DNA of 64,000 nucleotides, taken from positions 2,170,001-2,234,000 of the forward strand of contig OZ220224.1 of NCBI GenBank assembly GCA_964291485.2. The letters run 5' to 3'. The position numbers were made by a program, and so were the translations under genes. Within the stretch, counting starts at the first letter, position 1; every line of letters begins with the position of its first letter. The notes beneath the pieces were generated by a model. That model did no database searches and was not told where the DNA came from. It saw only the letters and a list, made by a program, of their open reading frames with translations. Of the stretch, positions 17,290 through 25,065 are shown piece after piece. This DNA is from Kistimonas sp964291485. GTDB lineage: Bacteria; Pseudomonadota; Gammaproteobacteria; Pseudomonadales; Endozoicomonadaceae.

Positions 17290-17784
17290 ATGGACGTTGT
17301 TAAACCTGCTGTACGCAGTCGCATGATGTCCGGCATTCGCGGCAAAGACACCAAGCCGGAGCTATTGATCCGCAAGGCCTTGTTTGCGCAGGGTTTTCGC
17401 TACCGGCTTCATGAAAAATCCTTGCCAGGAAAGCCTGATCTCGTTTTTCCCAAGTATCGAGCTGTTATCCAGATTAATGGCTGTTTTTGGCATGGCCATG
17501 GTTGTCACATGTTCAAGTGGCCATCAAGCCGTCAGTCGTTCTGGAAGAAAAAAATTACTGACAACAAGTTACGGGATGAATCAAATGGCCTTGCGTTGGA
17601 ACAGTTGGGTTGGCGAGTTTTGACTGTTTGGGAGTGTGCATTAAGGGGGAGACATAAGCAGTCGCTTGATGAAGTTGTGTTTCTCATAAAAAGCTGGTTG
17701 ATTTATGCCGGAGCTTCCATGGAAGTCTCCGGCCTTTCTATTGAAGAGGGGCATCACAACAATATGTGGCGCACATCTTCGTAA
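17290..17784 (+). CDS. vsr: Very short patch repair endonuclease Vsr
   Basis: A 164-residue T:G-mismatch nickase that repairs deaminated 5-methylcytosine at Dcm sites. Motifs seen are RSRMMSGIRGKDTKPEL, YRLHEKSLPGKPDLVFP (with the catalytic-region Asp), the zinc/active-site stretch INGCFWHGHGCHMFKWP, and LGWRVLTVWECALRG. I use the ATG at 17290, with GGAAG 9 bases upstream, rather than the TTG at 17275. It starts 37 bp after dcm, and its 3' end overlaps the end of the convergent endonuclease gene by 31 bp. Together with Dcm it forms the modification and repair side of the system. Confidence 0.93.
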   Translation: MDVVKPAVRSRMMSGIRGKDTKPELLIRKALFAQGFRYRLHEKSLPGKPDLVFPKYRAVIQINGCFWHGHGCHMFKWPSSRQSFWKKKITDNKLRDESNGLALEQLGWRVLTVWECALRGRHKQSLDEVVFLIKSWLIYAGASMEVSGLSIEEGHHNNMWRTSS

Positions 17785-19106
17785 AGGTGGTTGGCTGCTT
17801 TGCCAATATCGTTCACTCTCCACTGTGATCGGCGTTTTGACTGGCTTTTATCGGAGATATTCAATTTGGGGGCGGGATCCAAGAAGATTACTCCACTGTG
17901 AATGGCTTGAAAAAGGCGGTCTACAGATGTCTTTCTGCACCAAAGTATCTTGTTGTCAAAGGACACTCTGTATTTGTAGCCTTCCCGGATGTCGTCGGTA
18001 TCGGTAGCATCTGTTCGGGAGGCCGGTACATAGACAACTTCATTGTGTTTTGCCCCCCAGCAGTTTAGAAGACGCTCTAGGCTCCAGCCTGCAGCCAGCT
18101 TGTTTTTCTCATCCAGAAGTGCAACATAAATATTACTTTGTGCTGCAACAGGTCTTGATGGATCGTAGTTTTCGATCTTCATGAGGAGGCCGCTTTTCTT
18201 TGAAATCGTTCCCACTTTGTGAATCCCTGTTAGCCGATAATTCCCGTTGGCATCCTGATAGCCATATGTCTTCATGAATTGGTCAAAATTATCAGCGTAA
18301 TCCCCCATGTCTGGTTCTGGGGTGAAAAGGGTAACCTTTCTATGCGTATGGGCTTTAAGTTCAATGCCTTCGAAGTCGCCATTCTTGTCGCTGTTGGGAA
18401 GTATTCCGCAAGCTTGTTCTAGGGTGTATCCGCACACCTGTGTGCCGTTGAATGGGATTGTCAGCCCCTCTGTATTCAGACGGCATCCCTTGTGATCCGT
18501 CTTGGCTGCTAGGGACAGCAAGTTCTCCAGACGATCGCTACTGGTAGTGTCTAGTGCAAGATACTTCCAGACACGAGATTTTTCTGCATTGGGTAGTTTT
18601 TTGATTTCATCAATGAGACCTTGTGCCGGGTTCAGAATCATCAGAGCAAGGACGTCTCCTTGTCCGCGTCGTCCCATAACCAGATAGCGTATGCAGTCGG
18701 GGTTAGCTTTGGTGAATTCGACTGACATCGACTCTGGCATGGTGTTGTCTACTGTCTGGAAGCCTGACAGGCGGGCTTCTGGGTATTGGGGGTAAATAAT
18801 CAGTTTGACATTTCGAGCTCTCACTTCCTCCTCTGAACGGTTGAGCCAGTGAAACTCGTTAAATGTGGCTTCCATAATGGAAGAGCCTTTGAGTGTCCCG
18901 CCTTTTTTGGTGCTGATACACGCTGAGCGTTCTTGGAAGGAAACTTCAAAAAACGGTGTTAGGGGTTTGAAGTCAGAGCCGGAGTATACCTGGTTCTTGT
19001 CATTATGGTTTTTGCTGAGCGGCTTGATAATGGCGTCATGCACTCCATGTTTGCGAAGGATGTCACTGAGAGCGCTGAGTGAGTTGAAGTTGAATTCAAA
19101 GATCAT
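17754..19106 (-). CDS. MvaI/BcnI-family type II restriction endonuclease with N-terminal extension
   Basis: A 450-residue protein. Its C-terminal half has the family signature GYTLE (226-230), then DFEGIELKAH (D244, E249, K251, a PD-(D/E)XK-like active site) and VTLFTPEPDMGDY. MvaI cuts CC^WGG and BcnI cuts CC^SGG; the partner methyltransferase is Dcm-like, so CCWGG is the likely target here (inference). MvaI and BcnI themselves are about 240 residues, so about 200 extra N-terminal residues (with RNVKLIIYPQYPEARLSGF and YLVMGRRGQGDVLALMIL) form an added domain. The gene converges on vsr. A GGAG site is 11 bases before the ATG. Confidence 0.85.
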   Translation of the reverse strand: MIFEFNFNSLSALSDILRKHGVHDAIIKPLSKNHNDKNQVYSGSDFKPLTPFFEVSFQERSACISTKKGGTLKGSSIMEATFNEFHWLNRSEEEVRARNVKLIIYPQYPEARLSGFQTVDNTMPESMSVEFTKANPDCIRYLVMGRRGQGDVLALMILNPAQGLIDEIKKLPNAEKSRVWKYLALDTTSSDRLENLLSLAAKTDHKGCRLNTEGLTIPFNGTQVCGYTLEQACGILPNSDKNGDFEGIELKAHTHRKVTLFTPEPDMGDYADNFDQFMKTYGYQDANGNYRLTGIHKVGTISKKSGLLMKIENYDPSRPVAAQSNIYVALLDEKNKLAAGWSLERLLNCWGAKHNEVVYVPASRTDATDTDDIREGYKYRVSFDNKILWCRKTSVDRLFQAIHSGVIFLDPAPKLNISDKSQSKRRSQWRVNDIGKAANHLYEDVRHILL

Positions 19107-19389
19107 TGCATTTTACTCCATGGATGTAATCGTCTTTTCAGGATATGCGTAATCTTCTCATAGGACAAGGGGGATACAAGGGTAAAACAAGGCAGAAAAA
19201 CTTAACTAATTGAAAAATAAGTATAAATAAAGATAAATAAATCTTAGCTGTATTTTTGTTTGGTCTATTGGTGCGGGTGGCTATTGTAATTGTATTGCTG
19301 CTGAATAAGCAGTTTTTGGCTGCATTGTCGATATAACGGCTGTCCTCAAGGGGTTCACAACCTTGTCGGCCCAATGTCTCTTACTCAGG

Positions 19390-19430
19390 TCTAATCAAAA
19401 TGACTGCGCTATCTACTCATTTTGATTAGA
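19390..19430. promoter_or_regulatory. Perfect 14-bp inverted-repeat operator candidate
   Basis: TCTAATCAAAATGA (19390-19403) is repeated as its exact complement at 19417-19430 with 13 bases between. It lies 54 bp before the WYL regulator start and in the gap between divergent endonuclease and WYL genes. BrxR/CapW-type WYL repressors bind inverted repeats in just this place, so autoregulation of the operon is the likely role. Confidence 0.7.
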
Positions 19431-19484
19431 TGTTCCATGGGTAAAATCAACATACTTTCCATGCATTTTTTTTAGGGCGGGGCG

Positions 19485-20363
19485 ATGGGGCAGGGGAAAA
19501 TAGGACGGAAGCATCAGCTCCGGTTAGCCTACTTGGAAAACAGGCTTTATTTCTTTGGGGAGTTAAGGCGATCAGACATAATAGATTACTTTGATGTGGC
19601 ACCGGCTTGCGCAACCAGAGACATCGCCGCTTATCGTGCGATGGCTCCAGACAACTTGGCGTTTGATCAGTCTAGCAAGACATACAAAATTGGTCAGAAT
19701 TTCACGCCATACTTCCAGCATTCTCCTGAACAGGTACTGGCTTCATTGGCAAATGGTTTTGGGGATGTTTGGGAGGGTGCATGTGAATCTGTATCCACTT
19801 TGACCCCTGGATGTCTGCAGATACTGGACGTAGATGTTCTCTCGGTAATTTCGCGTTCTATCTTCTCAGGAAAGGCGGTTCGTCTGAAGTATCTGTCAAG
19901 ATCAAGTGGTGAAACTGATCGGGTTATTGTGCCCCATGCACTGGTTAGTAGCGGATTTCGATGGCATGTAAGAGCCTTTGACAGAAAAAGATCTGAATTT
20001 AGGGATTTTGTTTTATCAAGAGTGATGTCAGCAACTCTTCTCGAGAATTTCTCTGTCAAGAATGAGGGCAAAGAGCAGGATGTGGATTGGAACCGGATGG
20101 TTGAACTCGCGTTTGTTCCGCATCCACAAAGTATTAATAGAAATGTTATCGCGCAGGATTATAGAATGCGTGACGGGTGCTTGAAGGTTTGCGTGCGTTC
20201 TGCAGTGTTGGGCTATTTCCTGCGTTACTGGAATGTAGACTGCTCTGCCACACATGAGCTTAATCCCTTGCAATATGAGCTGTGTCTGGCCAACCCCCTA
20301 TCTTTGTATGGTGTTCCCAGTGCTGTGCTTGCTCCGGGTTACCGATCTGATGATGTCGCTTAA
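19485..20363 (+). CDS. BrxR/CapW-like WYL-domain transcriptional repressor
   Basis: A 292-residue DNA-binding regulator with the architecture of defence-island repressors: N-terminal winged HTH (RLAYLENRLYFFGELRRSDI, with FDVAPACATRDIAAYRAMAP as recognition part), central WYL domain (about 120-205; FSGKAVRLKYLSRSSG, HALVSSGFRWHVRAFD) and a C-terminal WCX-like part (about 215-290). BrxR and CapW proteins have this length and order, repress defence operons, and release DNA on a signal thought to bind the WYL domain. AGGGCGGGGCG precedes the ATG. The stop is 16 bp before the sigma-factor gene, so it is the first gene of an operon. Confidence 0.85.
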   Translation: MGQGKIGRKHQLRLAYLENRLYFFGELRRSDIIDYFDVAPACATRDIAAYRAMAPDNLAFDQSSKTYKIGQNFTPYFQHSPEQVLASLANGFGDVWEGACESVSTLTPGCLQILDVDVLSVISRSIFSGKAVRLKYLSRSSGETDRVIVPHALVSSGFRWHVRAFDRKRSEFRDFVLSRVMSATLLENFSVKNEGKEQDVDWNRMVELAFVPHPQSINRNVIAQDYRMRDGCLKVCVRSAVLGYFLRYWNVDCSATHELNPLQYELCLANPLSLYGVPSAVLAPGYRSDDVA

Positions 20364-20379
20364 CGTTCGGAGTAAGGCA

Positions 20380-23300
20380 ATGGAAAAAGAAAACAAGAAT
20401 TTTAGCCGATTGCTAAAGTTCGCCATAAAAGCTGGTGTTGAAAAAGCTGTAAATCTGCAGTTGAAATTTCTGTCATCTGTTGATGTTAGGGATAAGGATG
20501 GCTTGACACCTCTTATGTTGGCAGCAGCCAAGGGGCAGACCGGAATTTGTAAGTTGCTTTTGGGTAAGGGGGCAGATCCTGCAGTCAGAGATAATAATGG
20601 CTTTACAGCTGGAGATTATGCAAAACGTCATGGGTATCATACTCTCTGTGAATTGATTACCCATCAGATAATGGGTGATGCAGAATGGGCCGCAGATGAC
20701 ACATGCCCTATATCTTGTACTTATCCTACTGGAGCAGATAGCTTGGACTTTGGGAGCTCTGCGTCTCTAGGGCATATGGCGTCTGTGGGAAGCGCGATTC
20801 CAGCGATGGTGATTGATGGGCATGATACTGTAATCAGTAACAGGAGCCTTTCTCTATCTTCTAACGATGCTTCTTCAGGCAGTGCCAGTTCTGAAACTAT
20901 TGCCTTTTATCGCGGGAGTTGTGCAGATTCCTTGGAGCAGAATGCTGAAATACAGCCTGCGATGAGGCGTATGAACACAACCATGGACGATGCCTCTGAC
21001 TTGGTGATTGGTGCTGAAGACCTAGGCTTTACATTATATGATGTTGAAACCCTCACAGGCTCAACTGATGATACTGCGTGTGCTGAGGCTTCAGATTACC
21101 ACATTGATATAGAGGACAAGTCTCTTACCGGAGCAGGTATCCCTCACGGTGAAACGGATAGCTTTGTTGCAGCAAATGATGCTTTCGTTATTTCGACTAA
21201 TAAGGATGTATTTCAGCAAGACTTGGAGGAGGCTACTGAGAAACTTGGTGACAAAAAAACTGATGCGTATGAGTCTGACGATGGCGAATTTGAATTCAGG
21301 GAGTCTGTTGGTTTATGGGTGACAGTGGAGGAAGAGGAGCAATCTTCAGATGTAGAGGGCGCCATTACGACCATTTGCCTGAATGTTGTGCAGCCGGATC
21401 CTCCGGAAAATAATGCCTCTTCCAACTCTGCATCTGAAGAAGTAAAGACCACTTCAATAGAGATAGCGTGCCTGTTTGAAGAACAGGATCTTTATGGCTG
21501 GGAGATTGAAGAAGAAGAGGTGCTGCCTGAAGAGGATAAATCCTTCAAGATAGAGTCTGGTGAAGTACAGTCCCGGATTACCCGGCACGTCCCGATTGAT
21601 ACTGATGAGGATTGGTCGCACGTTTTAATAGATCTGCCGGAATACATTGAAAGTATAACGCTTTTCCGGAACGAAGGTATACATAAGCAGCTTAGGAATA
21701 TGCTCTGTCGGGCTTGTGACAGAGGCTTTATATCGGGGCAGAGAATTTCTACAGCGGTTGAGAGTATTTTTGGGGATCTGCTTTGGAAGGCGACACTTCA
21801 GGCTTATAACAAACGCCCTTCGGATTATGCCAAAGTTGAAATGCAAGATGCTCTGCAAAGCCAGTATGAAGAAAAACTTCAGCAAAAAATCTGCAATGTT
21901 TCGACAGCATTGGAAGATCTTGGGGTGGTTATCTCTGATCGTGTGGATGAGGAAGACGATTTCATTGCATCTGAAGTCATTTCTGATGATATTGAGCTAG
22001 CTGTTGATACTGCTCTTGTCTTGCTGGAGCAAAACCTGTTCAATCGGGATGAACCTTCAAAATACTACTACGCAGAAATCCCTTCTGATGAACTGCTGAC
22101 ACGGGAGCAGGAAGCAGAGATTGGTAAACGCAGAGAAGCGGGTGTGCTTCGTATTATGTCAGCTTTGGCAGGTTTTCCTGTGCTTATAACCTCATTAGCC
22201 GAATCTTGCGTAAGCGCACTTCATGATGAAGATCCAGTGGTCTCTATCAAAAAGATTATTACTGGGATTAGGGAAAACAATGCTCCTTTCACTTATGAAG
22301 AAAAAGTGACAGGGCCACTACTTCTGGATGAATCTCCCGAGGAAGATATGGATAGTGTAGGGGCACCAGAGGATGACTATGACTACACCAGCATTGCAGG
22401 CTGGATTAAGGATCTTCAGTGTAAAATAAAGCAGGGGAATAATTCTGCTGTTTTGCAGGAGCATCTACTTGCAGTCGAATTGGCTGATGATGTGTTCAGT
22501 CTGATGGTTGACAGAGTTAAGCAAACTATGGCCTCTATACGTCATCTGGAGCGTAAGGTTCTGGAGGTTTGTATCCGTAAGTTGAAGTTACAACGGGGAG
22601 CTGTCATCAACTTGCTGAGCACAGAAGATATTACCAATCTGTTTGGGGCCATAAGAGATCTATATCCTGGAAGTTTTGATGTTTTTGAAAGGCATCAGTT
22701 CAGCTTATGCGTTCTTGTTAGAGAACTTGAAGGTATATCAAGAGAGCAGTTACTACCTATTGCCAGCATCAAAAAACTTGCACATGAACTTGATAGAGGT
22801 ATCAGGGTTTGCCAAAAAGCAAGGGATACCATGGTTACTGCTAATCTCAAGCTTGCACTTTCCATTGCCAACCGTTACCAGAACAAGGGTGTGGAACATC
22901 TGGATCTGATTCAGGAAGCTAATATCGGCTTGATGAAAGCCGCCGATAAGTTTGACTACAGAAAGGGCTTCAAGTTTTCTACCTATGCCACATGGTGGAT
23001 ACGCCAGAACGTAACCAGGGCTATTGCTGATCAGGCTCGCCTCATTCGTATCCCTGTTCATATGATCGAATCGATCAATAAATACTCCAGAGTAGAACGT
23101 GAACTCATCTCTAAACTGGGCCGCAATCCCACGGTATCGGAGCTGGCTAACGAGCTGGAACTTGACCAAACAAATGTTAGAAGATTTCGATCAATCATTG
23201 ATATGGAGCCTGATTGCGCTGATCAGGATTTTAATGAGGTTTTGGGATCTGTTGCGCAGGAACCGGAATGGTGCTTTGGTAAAACAGACTGTAAGCATCA

Positions 23301-23526
23301 TGTAGAAAAATTACTTGATGGATTGACCGGGAGAGAATCTCGTGTACTGAAAATGCGTTTCGGTATAGACATGAATGCTGATTACACACTCGAGGAAGTT
23401 GGACAGCAGTTTGATGTGACCCGTGAGCGAATTCGACAGATTGAAGGCAAGGCACTGCGTAAATTACGGCATACTCAGCGCTCCGGACACCTACTTGCTT
23501 ACGCATATTCAAACCTGCAGCATTAA
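20380..23526 (+). CDS. Ankyrin-repeat / RpoD-like sigma-70 fusion protein
   Basis: A 1048-residue protein; the start at 20380 is set by a GGAGTAAGG site. Residues 8-93 hold two clear ankyrin repeats plus a cap (DGLTPLMLAAAKGQTGICKL at 40-59, DNNGFTAGDYAKRHGYHTL at 71-89). Residues about 100-410 are acidic, Ser-rich and probably disordered. Residues about 413-1048 are a full group 1-like sigma-70: region 1.1-like (410-530), region 1.2 (about 557-588, SDELLTREQEAEIGKRREAG), a non-conserved region, region 2 (about 810-885, FSTYATWWIRQNVTRAIADQ), region 3, and region 4 (about 970-1034, FDVTRERIRQIEGKALRKL). The -10 and -35 contact residues of RpoD are kept, but region 3.2 is altered. It probably redirects RNA polymerase, perhaps on infection; this is inference. 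Confidence 0.9.
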   Translation: MEKENKNFSRLLKFAIKAGVEKAVNLQLKFLSSVDVRDKDGLTPLMLAAAKGQTGICKLLLGKGADPAVRDNNGFTAGDYAKRHGYHTLCELITHQIMGDAEWAADDTCPISCTYPTGADSLDFGSSASLGHMASVGSAIPAMVIDGHDTVISNRSLSLSSNDASSGSASSETIAFYRGSCADSLEQNAEIQPAMRRMNTTMDDASDLVIGAEDLGFTLYDVETLTGSTDDTACAEASDYHIDIEDKSLTGAGIPHGETDSFVAANDAFVISTNKDVFQQDLEEATEKLGDKKTDAYESDDGEFEFRESVGLWVTVEEEEQSSDVEGAITTICLNVVQPDPPENNASSNSASEEVKTTSIEIACLFEEQDLYGWEIEEEEVLPEEDKSFKIESGEVQSRITRHVPIDTDEDWSHVLIDLPEYIESITLFRNEGIHKQLRNMLCRACDRGFISGQRISTAVESIFGDLLWKATLQAYNKRPSDYAKVEMQDALQSQYEEKLQQKICNVSTALEDLGVVISDRVDEEDDFIASEVISDDIELAVDTALVLLEQNLFNRDEPSKYYYAEIPSDELLTREQEAEIGKRREAGVLRIMSALAGFPVLITSLAESCVSALHDEDPVVSIKKIITGIRENNAPFTYEEKVTGPLLLDESPEEDMDSVGAPEDDYDYTSIAGWIKDLQCKIKQGNNSAVLQEHLLAVELADDVFSLMVDRVKQTMASIRHLERKVLEVCIRKLKLQRGAVINLLSTEDITNLFGAIRDLYPGSFDVFERHQFSLCVLVRELEGISREQLLPIASIKKLAHELDRGIRVCQKARDTMVTANLKLALSIANRYQNKGVEHLDLIQEANIGLMKAADKFDYRKGFKFSTYATWWIRQNVTRAIADQARLIRIPVHMIESINKYSRVERELISKLGRNPTVSELANELELDQTNVRRFRSIIDMEPDCADQDFNEVLGSVAQEPEWCFGKTDCKHHVEKLLDGLTGRESRVLKMRFGIDMNADYTLEEVGQQFDVTRERIRQIEGKALRKLRHTQRSGHLLAYAYSNLQH

Positions 23527-23541
23527 TCCGTCAGGGACGAT

Positions 23542-25053
23542 ATGGAACCAAGGAAATTACGCCCTGCACCACCAAAGGCTGGTGCAATGGTCGAAGCGTT
23601 GCGTGGTCTTGGTTATAGCACCGCTTCTGCTTTGGCTGACATTATAGACAACAGTATTGCTGCCAATGCCACAAAAGTGATGCTGAACTTTGTATGGGCT
23701 GGTGTGGCCAGTCGTGTTGAGATACGTGACAACGGACGAGGCATGAGTCCTGATGAGCTGGACCGGGCAATGCGTCTTGGGGAACTCAACCCGCTTGATA
23801 ACAGGTCGTCACATGACCTTGGACGTTTTGGCATGGGATTAAAAACTGCGTCGTTTTCCCAGTGTCGTAGTTTGACTGTTACCTCTTGGCAAAAGGGTAT
23901 TGAAAGCTGCCTGCGCTGGGATCTGGATGTGCTGACATCGGCGTCTGATGGTGGCTGGTTTTTGCTGGAAGGAGGGCATCCGGATAGCGAAGCCTTCATT
24001 ACTCCAATGGACGGTGAAAACATCGGTACATTGGTGTTATGGGAAAAACTGGATCGCATCGTTGTCGATGGCTTTACGGAACAGGATTTTCTGGATCTTG
24101 TCGATCGGGTGGAGCAGCATCTGTCGATGGTTTTTCATCGTTTTATCAATGGTGATGCCGCCCGGGTCTCATTGCTTGTTAATGGAAGAAAAATAAAGCC
24201 TTGGGATCCATTTTTGACTGGACATCCTGGTAAGGCTTGGACATCTCCGGAGATTCCCTTCCCACCGTCAATGGGCAAGATCAAGGCAGTCTGTCACGTT
24301 TTGCCGCACCGGGATCGTCTAAGTGAGCAGGAGTTTTCCAGTTTGGCTGGACCTGATGGCTGGACCTCGCAGCAAGGTTTTTATGTATACAGGAACAAAC
24401 GCTTGTTGGTGGCAGGAAGCTGGCTTGGTATCGGTAAAGGCAAGGCATGGACAAAAGATGAGGCCCACCAGATGGCCAGAATTTCCGTGGATATTCCAAA
24501 TAGCGTCGATGTGGACTGGGAAATCGATATACGCAAGTCCTCAGCCCGTCCTCCGGTTGAGATGAAAAAATGGTTGTTGCGTCTTGCTGAAGATACACAG
24601 GTCCGCGCTCGCAAGGCGTTTAGAGCACGTAGTCGGCCTGTTATCAAACATACTTGCCCAAAAGATGAAACGCCTGTCTGGATCACCGAATACATTGGTG
24701 ACACAAGCCGGTATCGAATCAACCGTGATCACCCTATGGTTCAGAGGGTACTCCAATATAGCCGGAGTGAAGAATCAGAGTTGTATGCACTTTTTGATCT
24801 TCTGGAAAAGACTATGCCTGTCCAACGGATTTGGGCCTCGATGGATTCTACTCGAGTGATTCATGATTCCGTGCTGGTCGAGCCTGAAGAAGAGCTCCCT
24901 TCAGAGGAGATTCAGTCTGCGCTTCGGCTTATGTGTAAAAACCTTGTTGACCAAAAAGGATATAGCCGTGAGTCAGCACTCAGAATGCTGCTGACGATGG
25001 AGCCTTTTGAAAAATATCCTGATTTTATTTCCTTGACGCTAGAGAATTTATAA
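23542..25053 (+). CDS. MORC/MutL-like GHKL ATPase
   Basis: A 503-residue ATPase of the GHKL fold, MORC-like branch, found next to restriction genes in bacteria. The N-box is ASALADIIDNSIAANA (29-42, with Asp where MutL has the catalytic Glu), followed by RDNGRGMSPDELDRAMRLGE (62-81) and the lid HDLGRFGMGLKTASFSQ (91-107). An S5-like middle (about 260-340) includes GFYVYRNKRLLVAGSW. ATP-driven dimer closing around DNA is the expected mode. The gene begins 15 bp after the sigma gene with an AGGGA site, and the Z1 gene follows within 12 bp, so all are co-transcribed. Confidence 0.85.
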   Translation: MEPRKLRPAPPKAGAMVEALRGLGYSTASALADIIDNSIAANATKVMLNFVWAGVASRVEIRDNGRGMSPDELDRAMRLGELNPLDNRSSHDLGRFGMGLKTASFSQCRSLTVTSWQKGIESCLRWDLDVLTSASDGGWFLLEGGHPDSEAFITPMDGENIGTLVLWEKLDRIVVDGFTEQDFLDLVDRVEQHLSMVFHRFINGDAARVSLLVNGRKIKPWDPFLTGHPGKAWTSPEIPFPPSMGKIKAVCHVLPHRDRLSEQEFSSLAGPDGWTSQQGFYVYRNKRLLVAGSWLGIGKGKAWTKDEAHQMARISVDIPNSVDVDWEIDIRKSSARPPVEMKKWLLRLAEDTQVRARKAFRARSRPVIKHTCPKDETPVWITEYIGDTSRYRINRDHPMVQRVLQYSRSEESELYALFDLLEKTMPVQRIWASMDSTRVIHDSVLVEPEEELPSEEIQSALRLMCKNLVDQKGYSRESALRMLLTMEPFEKYPDFISLTLENL

Positions 25054-25065
25054 GGAAAACCTGTT

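Noticed and set aside
19138..19374. Minus-strand 78-codon ORF in the gap before the WYL gene
   Set aside because: It lies in an AT-rich promoter region, has no ribosome site and no recognisable motif.
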